Part shown: one piece after another, positions 56,158 through 64,000 of the stretch | How positions within the stretch are numbered: position 1 is the first letter of the stretch | How the letters are laid out: each line of letters starts with the position of its first letter | Position numbers and translations under genes: made by a program | Notes under the pieces: model-generated | Told to the model about the DNA's origin: nothing | Seen by the model: only the letters and a program-made list of their open reading frames with translations | Databases searched by the model: none | Assembly (NCBI RefSeq): GCF_000143685.1 | Contig: NC_014328.1 | Span: forward strand, 1,984,001 to 2,048,000 | Reading direction: 5' to 3' | DNA: 64,000 nt | Source of the DNA: Clostridium ljungdahlii DSM 13528 | Lineage (GTDB): Bacteria > Bacillota > Clostridia > Clostridiales > Clostridiaceae

Positions 56158-56184
56158 ACAAAATATATTAAAATGCATATTATA
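56158..56184 (+). promoter_or_regulatory. Sigma-K-type promoter that overlaps the apparent start at 56173
   Basis: AC (56158-56159), 16 nt, CATATTATA (56176-56184). The -10 overlaps the ATG at 56173, so translation must begin downstream, at 56212. Confidence 0.7.
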
Positions 56185-56211
56185 GATGGAAAGCAAAATT
56201 GGAGCAAGAAT

Positions 56212-57075
56212 ATGCGAAAAAGTAAATTTAAAAACAAGAAATATTTAACTTCTTCAAATGCAGAAAAAAATCAACATAATAAATACTGTGTTAAAACAAA
56301 ACAGAAGGATACTTCTAAAAATAAAATTAAGGTTAGAAAAAATAGTGAACTCCATAAGGAGAAATTAAAAGTTAATGTTAAGATGAAAACTGATGAAACG
56401 AAATCTACTGATTTAAAATCAAATATGTGCAAATCTAAAATGATTGTAGAATGTAATAGCAATATAGTAAAACCCTTTGTCAATAATGGGCTTTTTCCTG
56501 TAAGATTGCCTGTTATAATATCAGAATCTGCTATTAGAATTAATATTGAAAATACTGTGAGTTTTTCAAAACCAGTTGCCTATATAAAGTCTATTAGGAG
56601 AACAGCTTTTATTACTCAATGTAGTTTAATTCCTGATATGGGGAAACTTTTCTTAAGTGGAATTGTAAAAAAGAGTATTGAGTACTCAGAATCAATGGTA
56701 GATAATACTGATTTGAATGGACAAATTAAGAATATTGTAATAAAAGTTCCCTTTGATTGTGTTACTAAAATTAAATATATTGTCAACCCGTTGATGTTTG
56801 AAAAAAATTATAAAAATAAATCTGCATTAGCTAATGCTCAAAACTGTGAGCAAATTTTTTATGAAAGTTATAATGAACCGTCTAAAATATCATGCGATCT
56901 TATTCATGCTAGTTTCGAGGAAATAAACATAAAAGATATTCAAAGTACTTACAATAATTTTAACGGAAAAACGTTTTTTAAAACAATCAGCCAAAAAATG
57001 GCTATGATATTAACTATAAGACTAACTCAAAATCAAAATGTTTATGTAGCAAGTCGTATTAATTGTGAGCAATAA
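56212..57075 (+). CDS. Second CsxC/DUF3794-like protein with a basic N-terminal tail
   Basis: 287 residues. The first 85 are Lys/Asn/Ser-rich with no predicted structure. The rest has VRLPVIISESAIRINIENTV, KPVAYIKSIRRTAFITQCSL and GKLFLSGIVKKSIEYSES, parallel to the 55318 protein. An in-frame ATG at 56173 lies inside the sigma-K -10, while the ATG at 56212 has TTGGAG 8 nt upstream and is the start. It is probably a spore-surface protein made late in the mother cell. Confidence 0.68.
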   Translation: MRKSKFKNKKYLTSSNAEKNQHNKYCVKTKQKDTSKNKIKVRKNSELHKEKLKVNVKMKTDETKSTDLKSNMCKSKMIVECNSNIVKPFVNNGLFPVRLPVIISESAIRINIENTVSFSKPVAYIKSIRRTAFITQCSLIPDMGKLFLSGIVKKSIEYSESMVDNTDLNGQIKNIVIKVPFDCVTKIKYIVNPLMFEKNYKNKSALANAQNCEQIFYESYNEPSKISCDLIHASFEEINIKDIQSTYNNFNGKTFFKTISQKMAMILTIRLTQNQNVYVASRINCEQ

Positions 57076-57403
57076 TAATGAATTTAGATATGGTTATTGA
57101 TTTCTAAAGGAACACATTAGCTCACCCAGATGATGTTAAACATAAATTATGTGCTAGAAGTTTTTTTAGTAAAATTACAATTTGAATTTTTATAAGCTTA
57201 ATTTTAAAGTTAACTATATATATGCAGATTTTTTACCGCTAAATTTCATGAAAATAATTCTTGTGGAGAATTATTTTATATATATAAAATATGCTTGAAG
57301 GTTGTAGTATTATAACAAAAAATATTTGAAATTGTAATGATTAAAAATTTGATATGTAAAATGTTAGTGTAGAAAAAAGTACTTTTAAAAGGAGAGATAA
57401 TAA
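57076..57403. other. Intergenic AT-rich stretch
   Basis: No gene seen. One AC-N15-CATAAATTA match (57124-57149, plus strand) may be a sigma-K promoter, but it is about 255 nt from the next start. Confidence 0.4.
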
Positions 57404-58009
57404 TTGAAAGACATTCAGAAAATAGTGATGGAAGTAGATAATATAACTAAAAATCAATTAGCTGTGGATTTAAGTGAAGATGAAAAAAAGGAACTAGAGG
57501 GGTTAATTGAATCTGGTTCTGGGGAAACCTTACAACAAAGCGTTCCTTATACTTGCTGTAATTGTGATTCGGCTATACCGCCATCCTGTACTCCGGGAAC
57601 TTTTAGCTGCTTAATTAGTGTTCCTACTGATTTTACATTTGTACCTGGGGATTTACATGCTGGTGTTTCTCAGCACACTAATTTTACTGTTACTCAGGTA
57701 AGTGGTAAATGTACGGCGACACTTTCCAATGGATGTACTATAGCATTGAATAGTGCAAAAGTAACTGGAAGTGTTAAGGTATTTGCAAGTTTAGGATTTA
57801 AAGATCCAAGTGGAAATTGTGCTTTTCTATGCTGTACGGATGTTGTATGTTTCTGTAATTCGGATGTAGTTTGTTACGGAACTATAGATCCAAATGCTAT
57901 AAAATTTCTAGTCAGTGATTTAAGTTATCAAAATTTAGGAACTACACGATCTTCATACCCTAAAATAAATATATACGAGGTTACGGGCAAAATTACACCT
58001 ACTTTTTAG
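57404..58009 (+). CDS. Cys-rich presumed spore-surface protein
   Basis: 201 residues. A charged helical N-terminus (MKDIQKIVMEVDNITKN, LSEDEKKELEGLIESGSG) precedes a Cys-rich beta domain (YTCCNCDSAIPPSC, GTFSCLISVPTDFTFVPGD, CAFLCCTDVVCFCNSDVVC). I do not recognise a named family. The start is TTG with AAGGAGAG 7 nt upstream. Its location after four presumed spore-surface genes suggests a related role. Confidence 0.65.
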   Translation: MKDIQKIVMEVDNITKNQLAVDLSEDEKKELEGLIESGSGETLQQSVPYTCCNCDSAIPPSCTPGTFSCLISVPTDFTFVPGDLHAGVSQHTNFTVTQVSGKCTATLSNGCTIALNSAKVTGSVKVFASLGFKDPSGNCAFLCCTDVVCFCNSDVVCYGTIDPNAIKFLVSDLSYQNLGTTRSSYPKINIYEVTGKITPTF

Positions 58010-58307
58010 TATTTACTTTAAATTAAAAAGGGTATATCAAAAATATTTCAGAAGAAATTATTTGGGATAATCTTTATTCTTATAATTAATGCTTGTCTAA
58101 AATGAGATCACTTCTTTAAATTTATTCATTTAGTTAATATCAAAAGTGCATTTGCATTTTTTAATGCTATTTATGTCTATAACTGTTGTATTATGTTATA
58201 TATTAATCGATATAGGCTAGATAGCATATTTTTTTCTTCTATTATTTTTAGCGAGAATTTGATTTTATTTTATATAGCGTCCTAGATAATATTATGACAG
58301 TTTATAT

Positions 58308-58456
58308 TAATTACTCAACTTTTGTACATATAAAATTTTGATTAGTTGAAAGTGGACAATTGACAGTGAGAAATGATTTTTAGCTATTACAAAAAATCCA
58401 CATTAACTATTAATTCCTAATTTTTAACTATTAACTAACAAAGTTGAGTTAATTAT
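58308..58456. repeat. MITE-like segment with terminal inverted repeats
   Basis: The ends TTAATTACTCAACTTTTGT and ACAAAGTTGAGTTAATTA are near-complements, 149 bp apart outside to outside. The interior has no ORF and repeats TTAACTATTAA-like words. Confidence 0.5.
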
Positions 58457-58556
58457 TTGCATGGTAAATAAAATGAGAAAAGAAAGGTCAAAGTTGAATT
58501 GAAAATTTATTATATAAAGATATCCATTTGATAATTATATGTAGTAAGGATAAACC

Positions 58557-58605
58557 TTGTATAGTCTATTCTATTTTTAAAATAAAAATAGAATAGGGTA
58601 TACAA
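58557..58605. repeat. 49-bp palindrome after the 43-residue peptide gene
   Basis: A perfect 14-bp inner stem (58566-58579 with 58583-58596, 3-nt loop) plus outer TTGTATA/TATACAA. It lies just beyond the stop of the minus-strand peptide gene and may end or stabilise its transcript. Confidence 0.75.
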
Positions 58606-58607
58606 AG

Positions 58608-58739
58608 TTATTTCACTTGTTTTTTACTTTTATTATGTGATGCAGTTTCTTTTTCAATAATATCTAGAGATTCAGATAAACATTCTTCAATAACATCAGA
58701 AGTTATTAATATCGATTCCTTATCTTTTAGTTTATTCAA
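58608..58739 (-). CDS. 43-residue peptide gene, paralog of 26687-26806
   Basis: The product shares the core ILITSDVIEECLSESLDIIEK with the first copy (ILITPDVIEECLSESLDTIEK there) and has a Lys/Asn-rich tail. TTG start after AAGGGG and a perfect sigma-A promoter 20 nt upstream; the 49-bp palindrome follows. No signal peptide or known family. Confidence 0.75.
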   Translation of the reverse strand: MNKLKDKESILITSDVIEECLSESLDIIEKETASHNKSKKQVK

Positions 58740-59153
58740 AGTTACCAACCCCTTTATTATTATATACTCATAAAAAGAAAATGTCAATTAAAATTATCAC
58801 TAAAATTAAAAGATTTTTATATTGTAAAATTAAAATTCAGAATTTAATGAATTTTCACATTAAATGTACAAGCTTCTATGCTTTAAAGATATTTGGGATA
58901 AAAGCTCTATTTTTCTATTGGAGAATATAAATAAATTTGCAAAAAAAGTATTATTTAAAATTTATTTATATGAATTTTTATGAAATTTTATATAACATTA
59001 AATGTCAATAAGTTAATATAAGTAAATTCAACATAAATGAAAAGTTTTTTGGAAACACTACAAAAAATATGTTAATATAATTATAAGTAAGTCGATTATC
59101 TAAAGTGTAGAAAATAAAGGAATAACATTTAAATTAAGAAAGTTGGTGGAATT
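58740..59153. other. Promoter of the 43-residue gene and AT-rich spacer
   Basis: Apart from the promoter at 58759-58787 I see only AT-rich DNA. The promoter of the CheY-CheX gene is not identifiable with confidence. Confidence 0.4.
58759..58787 (-). promoter_or_regulatory. Perfect consensus sigma-A promoter of the 43-residue peptide gene
   Basis: Minus strand TTGACA (58787-58782), 17-nt spacer, TATAAT (58764-58759). Confidence 0.85.
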
Positions 59154-60029
59154 ATGAAAGATATTAAAGTAGTAGTTGTGGATGATTCACCTTTTTCAAT
59201 TGCATTACTCAGGGATATGCTTACTGATAATGGACTTGATGTTGTTGGTGAAGCTACTTCCCTTGAAGAGACTATTGAAGTGGTAGGTAAATTAAGACCA
59301 AATATTGTAACAATGGATATGACTATACCAGGTACAGATGGTATTGAATGTACTAAAGCAATTCATTCTATAGATCCAAACATAAATGTCATAATAGTAA
59401 GTTCAATGATGGATGATGAAATAGTGAAAAAAGCTAAAAAAAATCATGCTTGTGGATATATTCAAAAACCGGTTGACCCTGAAGAACTTACTTTATTGAT
59501 AAATAGAATAATGGCAGATGATGAATTATTTAAGGATCTTGATGAAGTTTATTACAAGGTTTATAAAGAGTCCTTTATGGATGTTTTTAATAAATTAATG
59601 AAAACAGTACCAAAGTTTGGCGAAGAGAGTAACTCGGATGTAGAGCTAGTATCCAGGGGGATATCAGTTGTTATGGGCATTATAGGTAAGTATTCAGGAA
59701 GAATGTTGCTAGACATGTCTTATGATACTGCAGAGAAACTTTCTGAATTTGCATTAAGGAGAAAGCCTAAAGATGCAGAGGAAATGTTAAACATTATGGG
59801 AGAAATTTGCAACATGGTAGCAGGAAATGCATCCTCTGTACTCAATAGAAAAGATAAATTGTTAGGACTGCGTGTAGCACCTCCAAGTATATTTTATGGA
59901 AATTCCATAAATATATCTAAAGCAGAATTAGATACAACTACATCTTCTGTAGCTAATACTGAATTTGGTGAGATCTATGTAAACGTAGGATTTCAAAGGG
60001 GGTCTGGAGAATGGATGTCAAATATATAA
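59154..60029 (+). CDS. CheY-CheX fusion: receiver domain joined to a phosphatase-like domain
   Basis: 291 residues. The receiver (1-120) has the acidic pair at Asp10/Asp11, the phospho-site Asp55 in TMDMTIPG and the Lys in YIQKPVDP. The rest is a CheX-like domain with GEICNMVAGNAS, the E-x2-N pair used by CheX/CheC phosphatases on CheY-P. It may be a self-limiting or sink-type chemotaxis regulator. The next gene encodes a separate CheX and overlaps by 19 nt. ATG start, weak GTTGGTGG upstream. Confidence 0.9.
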   Translation: MKDIKVVVVDDSPFSIALLRDMLTDNGLDVVGEATSLEETIEVVGKLRPNIVTMDMTIPGTDGIECTKAIHSIDPNINVIIVSSMMDDEIVKKAKKNHACGYIQKPVDPEELTLLINRIMADDELFKDLDEVYYKVYKESFMDVFNKLMKTVPKFGEESNSDVELVSRGISVVMGIIGKYSGRMLLDMSYDTAEKLSEFALRRKPKDAEEMLNIMGEICNMVAGNASSVLNRKDKLLGLRVAPPSIFYGNSINISKAELDTTTSSVANTEFGEIYVNVGFQRGSGEWMSNI

Positions 60030-60475
60030 ATCCATTTTTTGATGCGTTTTTAAATGTTATGCCTGAACTTGGAATAAATGATATAAAAAGAGGAAAGATT
60101 AGTCTTAGGGGAAAGACTATAGAAAGTATGGGAGTTTTAATTATTATTGGAATTGTAGGCGATTTGAAAGGTAACATTATATATGAAACTACTATAGAAA
60201 ATGCAAAAGCTATAGCTTCTAAGATGATGATGGGAGCTCCAGTTAAAGAATTAGATGAAATGGCACAAAGTGCAATTGAAGAGCTTACAAATATGCTTAC
60301 AGCCAATGCATCCACATCATTTTCAAATGAAGGTATTAGGATAGATATATCAACCCCTACATTGATGTATGGAAATTTTAAAGCTTCATCAAATGCAGAT
60401 AAGACTATATGTGTGGAAATGATTATAGATGGTCTTTCATTTCGAGTAAATGTTGCAATAGAGAAATGTAAGTAA
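60011..60475 (+). CDS. cheX: CheX-family CheY-P phosphatase
   Basis: 154 residues, the usual CheX length. It has IIIGIVGDLKGNIIYET, an E-x2-N catalytic pair in AIEELTNMLTANAS and TPTLMYGN. It overlaps the CheY-CheX gene by 19 bases and starts at an ATG with AAAGGGGG upstream. It would remove phosphate from CheY-type regulators and end the chemotaxis signal. Confidence 0.9.
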   Translation: MDVKYINPFFDAFLNVMPELGINDIKRGKISLRGKTIESMGVLIIIGIVGDLKGNIIYETTIENAKAIASKMMMGAPVKELDEMAQSAIEELTNMLTANASTSFSNEGIRIDISTPTLMYGNFKASSNADKTICVEMIIDGLSFRVNVAIEKCK

Positions 60476-60541
60476 AGGACTGTTTATTTAAGATTAAGAA
60501 TTTAATGTAAATGTTTTGAAAAATTATTATTTAGATATATG

Positions 60542-60574
60542 AAAAGTGGAGGATAAGGTATATTCTCCACTTTT
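60542..60574. terminator. Bidirectional terminator
   Basis: AAAAGTGGAG (60542-60551) and CTCCACTTTT (60565-60574) between convergent cheX and lysE-like genes. Confidence 0.88.
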
Positions 60575-61301
60575 AATGATGTATTGACATATTATATTTA
60601 ATATTTAAAAATATTTTAAATATTTTGGAATGTAATATAAAATGAGGTTTCATTGGACCAAAATATTTGAAGCCTGCTAAAATTATTACAACTCCTGAAA
60701 AAATTATTATCGAGCTTAAAATTTTATCTATAAATTTTACATTTTTTACATTAAGCTTATTATTAAATTTACCCATGGTAAATACTAATAGAATCCACCA
60801 CAACATGCTTCCTATAAATACTCCTATTATCAAAAGTAATTTATGATCTGGTTCTTGTCCGATATGTGCCAAGCGCAGCCCTGTAAATACAGCTATAAAA
60901 GAAAAAATTGTTGCCGGGTTTGCTAGAGCAATAAAAAATGTTGATATAAAAGCTTTAAACATAGAACCGTTAGGTGAATAAGATTTTATATTTCCTGTTT
61001 TATCTATATCTTTGCTCGGACTTTTTTTAATAAAAGAGTAGACACCAAAACAAATTAATATAATCCCTCCTATTATATGAAAATACAATTTATGAATAAG
61101 AATGAATTTTTCTATTAATATAAAACCTAATGCTGCAATTGTTGCATAAATAGTGTCTGTAAGTGCTGAACCGAGTCCGGAGACTAAACCACATTTACGT
61201 CCAAATGTGATAGTGTTTCTAAGGCACATTGCACCAATGGGGCCTAAGGGCATACCTGTTATCAATCCTATAAGTATTCCTTTAAATAAATTTATTAACA
61301 T
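60573..61301 (-). CDS. LysE-family amino-acid/metabolite exporter
   Basis: 242 residues with six hydrophobic helices. The N-terminus LINLFKGILIGLITGMPLGPIGAMCLRNTI is the LysE/RhtB hallmark with the PxGP loop. FGVYSFIKKSP and FFIALANPATIFSF follow. It exports amino acids or similar small molecules; the substrate is unknown. The ATG at 61301 gives the family start; the TTG at 61319 would add six residues. The stop lies in the terminator. Confidence 0.85.
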   Translation of the reverse strand: MLINLFKGILIGLITGMPLGPIGAMCLRNTITFGRKCGLVSGLGSALTDTIYATIAALGFILIEKFILIHKLYFHIIGGIILICFGVYSFIKKSPSKDIDKTGNIKSYSPNGSMFKAFISTFFIALANPATIFSFIAVFTGLRLAHIGQEPDHKLLLIIGVFIGSMLWWILLVFTMGKFNNKLNVKNVKFIDKILSSIIIFSGVVIILAGFKYFGPMKPHFILHSKIFKIFLNIKYNMSIHH

Positions 61302-61707
61302 ATAGTTTCTCACTTTCAATATAGTATTTAAAATTTAGTCTAATGAAAATATTTTATTCATACCTTATTATTTTATCCTTAACTAGATGCATATTCAACA
61401 TAATATGTTCCATTTCTATAAATTTTATAGCATAAATTTATTGTACCGTAAAATACGACAAAAATTAACATGTAATTTAAATAATATAGAGAATAAATGA
61501 CATAACAATCAGGTGATTAAAAATATGGTTGTTAAGTATAAATGAAGTGATGTACAATGAAAAATTTCATAGCTTAAGATGCTTATAGATTTTTTTTACG
61601 AATAATGTTATTATTAACAATAATATTAGTAATAATGTCAACAATTATGTGTAAATATATGCATTATTGTTAATAATTATGACTACAAATAAGGGAGAGT
61701 GACATTT
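61302..61707. other. Intergenic region with a 15-bp inverted repeat
   Basis: ATTATTAACAATAAT (61611-61625) and its exact complement (61664-61678) flank a 38-nt loop close to the chemoreceptor ribosome site. Otherwise AT-rich; no gene seen. Confidence 0.5.
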
Positions 61708-63687
61708 ATGGTAAGGAAAATTTCATTACAGCATAAATTGGTGGGAATATTGATACTTTTTGTTATAGTACCATTATTAGTAATATCATTTTTATCTTTT
61801 TACATGGAAACAAAACTTGTAAGTAACAAGGCTTATCAACTAACTAGTCAAATAGCAAGAGAAAAAGCTTCATTTATTGATTTACATAACAATTCCTTAA
61901 AACAGAATATACAGTCTTTATCAATTAATAATAATATAATAAGTGAAAATAAAGCTGATGTAATGAATGCTCTTGGGAGCGTAAATGAGAGCAATAAAGA
62001 TATAATGCAGTGCTATGTAGCAGATGAAACAAAACAGATGTTAATATATCCTGAAAGTGTTAAGCTGCCAGAAGGTTATGATCCAACTAGTAGACAGTGG
62101 TATAAAGATACCATGGCTGCAGATGGACAAGTATTTGTAACTAAACCTTATAAAGATGCATTTACTGGTAAGATTATTATAACTATTGCAAAAAAAGTAA
62201 CTTTTAGTAATGGAAAACAAGGTGCTGTGGGAGCAGATGTGGATTTATCTGCTTTGCAGAAAAAGTTAACGGAAACTAAAGTCGGAGAAACTGGATATGC
62301 CATACTTACTTTAAGTGATGGAACAATAATTGCAGACTCCAATAATAGTAACATAATGCACAGTATAAAAAATGAAGTTGAGGGTGGACAAAAAATTATA
62401 GATGAGAAAAATGGTAACTTTAAGTGTGGTTTAGGGAAAAAATCTCAAGTAATTGGATTTAGCCAATCCAAAGCAACAGGATGGATAGTTGTGACCATTC
62501 TTCCACAAAGTGATTATGCACAGGATTTAAATAAGAGTGAATGCATAAGCCTTATAGTTCTTATAATTATGTTAGCAGCTGCAGTGATTTGTGGAATATT
62601 CATTGCAAAATACATATGTAAACCGCTTTTAAAGATACAGGTATTTGCCAAAAGGTTATCTTTATGTGATTTTACTACTCCTATAAAAATGAACAGACAT
62701 GATGAATTTGCAGATACTGCTAATTCCTTAAACAAAGCTCAAGAAAATGTAAGGTCACTAGTTAAAGTAATAGTTGCAAATTTTAAAAATATTAATGCTT
62801 CAAGTCAGCAGCTTTCTGCAACGGTTCAGGAAATGACGTCAAAATTTGAAAATATAAATAATTCCATAAATCGTATAGCAGATGGATCTCAGGAAACAAC
62901 TGCTTCTGTAGAAGAAATTACTGCATCTATAGAAGAGATAGATTCCAGTACAGTACAGCTTACAAATAGGACTGAAAATGAAAATAAAACCGCAAGTAAA
63001 TCTCAACAAAATGCTCTCTCTGTTCAACAAAATGCTCAAAGTGCCATAAACCAATGTAAAAATATCTATAAGGATGAGGAGGAAAAGATATTAAAAGCTA
63101 TAGATGATGGAAAAGTAGTTTTACAAATAAAAGAAATGGCGGATGTAATAGAAAGTATTGCAGATCAAACTAACTTATTAGCATTAAATGCAGCTATTGA
63201 AGCACAAAGGGCTGGTGAGCAGGGAAAAGGATTTGCTGTAGTTGCTGAAGAAGTGAGAAGTCTAGCAGAACAGTCTTCTGAAACAGTTTCTACAATTCAA
63301 AGTACGGTATTAAAGGTTCAGCAAGTTTTTGATAATCTTTCAAAAACTAGTCATAATTTGCTGCAATTTATTGATAAAAGCGTAAATATGCAATTGGATA
63401 ACTATTTGAGTACAGGACAACAATATTATGAAAACTCTAAACTTACAGCTAATAATATAGAACAAGTGGCTTCTATGGCTGAAGAAATAGCAGCTACAGT
63501 AAATGAGATTACAAAGGCTATTGGCGGCATGTCTGAAGTTGTACAAAAGTCTTCGGAAAGTACCAATGAAATTCGAAATGCTATAAATGATGCAACAGAG
63601 AAAATGGCTCAATTTGGTAAAAATATGCAAAGTCAAGCAGAATTAGCTGAGACTTTAAATAGTACAATTAAAAAATTTAAGATTTAA
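61708..63687 (+). CDS. Transmembrane methyl-accepting chemotaxis protein with dCache sensor
   Basis: 659 residues: helix 1 (about 10-30), dCache domain (35-270, with [16 protein letters not shown] and [12 protein letters not shown]), helix 2 (about 275-300), HAMP, then the MCP hairpin with [28 protein letters not shown]. The tip has Gln in place of the common Ala in EAQRAG. The ATG at 61708 is preferred to the GTG at 61699, which is only 2 nt from GGGAG. It is probably a receptor for amino acids or organic acids. Confidence 0.92.
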   Translation: MVRKISLQHKLVGILILFVIVPLLVISFLSFYMETKLVSNKAYQLTSQIAREKASFIDLHNNSLKQNIQSLSINNNIISENKADVMNALGSVNESNKDIMQCYVADETKQMLIYPESVKLPEGYDPTSRQWYKDTMAADGQVFVTKPYKDAFTGKIIITIAKKVTFSNGKQGAVGADVDLSALQKKLTETKVGETGYAILTLSDGTIIADSNNSNIMHSIKNEVEGGQKIIDEKNGNFKCGLGKKSQVIGFSQSKATGWIVVTILPQSDYAQDLNKSECISLIVLIIMLAAAVICGIFIAKYICKPLLKIQVFAKRLSLCDFTTPIKMNRHDEFADTANSLNKAQENVRSLVKVIVANFKNINASSQQLSATVQEMTSKFENINNSINRIADGSQETTASVEEITASIEEIDSSTVQLTNRTENENKTASKSQQNALSVQQNAQSAINQCKNIYKDEEEKILKAIDDGKVVLQIKEMADVIESIADQTNLLALNAAIEAQRAGEQGKGFAVVAEEVRSLAEQSSETVSTIQSTVLKVQQVFDNLSKTSHNLLQFIDKSVNMQLDNYLSTGQQYYENSKLTANNIEQVASMAEEIAATVNEITKAIGGMSEVVQKSSESTNEIRNAINDATEKMAQFGKNMQSQAELAETLNSTIKKFKI

Positions 63688-63730
63688 ATTTTTAAAATGG
63701 AAGTAAGCAAAACATGTTAATCCAAGGACT

Positions 63731-63788
63731 AGCCCTTCTAATAGTTCTACTTTTTAAAGGGGAGATATTAGAGAGGCTATGTCTTTAT
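63731..63788 (+). terminator. Terminator after the last chemoreceptor
   Basis: AGCCCTTCTAATA (63731-63743) pairs with TATTAGAGAGGCT (63766-63778) with two mismatches, followed by TCTTTATTTTTTT. Confidence 0.72.
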
Positions 63789-63936
63789 TTTTTTGTTAAC
63801 AATAATGTAATAAAAAAGATATTGATAAAAAAAAGCATTAGTAGTAAAATATTTTACACATAAAGGTTCGCATACGAAAGATTTCAATACAAAATATTAT
63901 GGAATACTTAATTAAAAATGTAAAAGAGGTGAGTAC

Positions 63937-64000
63937 ATGGATGATAATAAAAGTATTGTAATAATGAGGGAAATAAAAACAATACTATGTTTTTTAAAAA
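63937..64000 (+). CDS. Start of a gene cut by the window end
   Basis: AAAGAGGTGAG precedes an ATG. The frame (DDNKSIVIMREIKTILCFLK) is open to the last base. Too short to name. Confidence 0.55.
   Translation, partial: MDDNKSIVIMREIKTILCFLK

Larger units (their letters stand above)
58010..58607. other. Intergenic region with a MITE-like inverted-repeat segment
   Basis: No protein gene. It contains an inverted-repeat-bounded segment (58308-58456) and a long palindrome (58557-58605), listed separately. Confidence 0.5.

Noticed and set aside
57124..57149. Sigma-K promoter for the 57404 gene
   Set aside because: The AC-N15-CATAAATTA match is about 255 nt from the start with no intervening ORF, so the assignment is too weak to count with the others.

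Overview
The window is AT-rich (roughly 30% G+C where I counted single lines). It uses many TTG/GTG starts with strong AGGAGG-type ribosome binding sites. It carries spore germination receptor genes, late-sporulation coat/exosporium-like genes, several chemotaxis receptors, cell-wall-binding-repeat-2 surface proteins and an iron-dependent alcohol dehydrogenase. This fits a motile, spore-forming Clostridium sensu stricto, probably a solvent- or acid-forming species. The species itself is not provable from the sequence. I see no rRNA, tRNA or CRISPR array.

Layout. 0-4 kb: an ABC importer of the sulfonate/nitrate type, followed in the same operon by an arylsulfotransferase-like beta-propeller protein. 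4-7 kb: an ABC-2 exporter pair with an SGNH hydrolase. 7.7-12 kb: an unusual five-gene cluster around a protein with two tandem glutathionylspermidine-synthase-like ATP-grasp halves. 12-15.8 kb: a gerA-gerB-gerC germinant receptor operon with a sigma-G-like promoter. 15.9-19.5 kb: alcohol dehydrogenase, an XRE regulator with a membrane partner, and a soluble chemoreceptor. 19.7-25.6 kb: an FAD-dependent oxidoreductase gene split by a 3.58-kb serine-recombinase element. Joining the 6-bp core repeats restores the reading frame exactly. 25.7-39 kb: a transporter, two CWB2 surface proteins, a GGDEF-EAL protein, a Mn-catalase-like protein, YyaL and a large chemoreceptor. 39-48.6 kb: a patchy region with three single-base frameshifts, a G+C-richer gene, a radical SAM enzyme, an HExxH protein, a GH3-family protein and dispersed palindromes. 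48.7-58 kb: a CWB2-GH18 protein and a group of Cys-rich or DUF3794-like presumed coat/exosporium genes, several with AC-N16-CATAnnnTA (sigma-K type) promoters. 58-64 kb: CheY-CheX and CheX, a LysE exporter and another chemoreceptor.

The best leads for new biology are four. First, the intervening element, which looks like a reversible gene switch or developmental rearrangement resembling the sigK skin element. Second, two paralogous 39- and 43-residue genes 32 kb apart, each with a perfect TTGACA-N17-TATAAT promoter. Third, the double ATP-grasp cluster with small secreted or anchored partners. Fourth, the coherent sigma-K promoter set, which also corrects one gene start.
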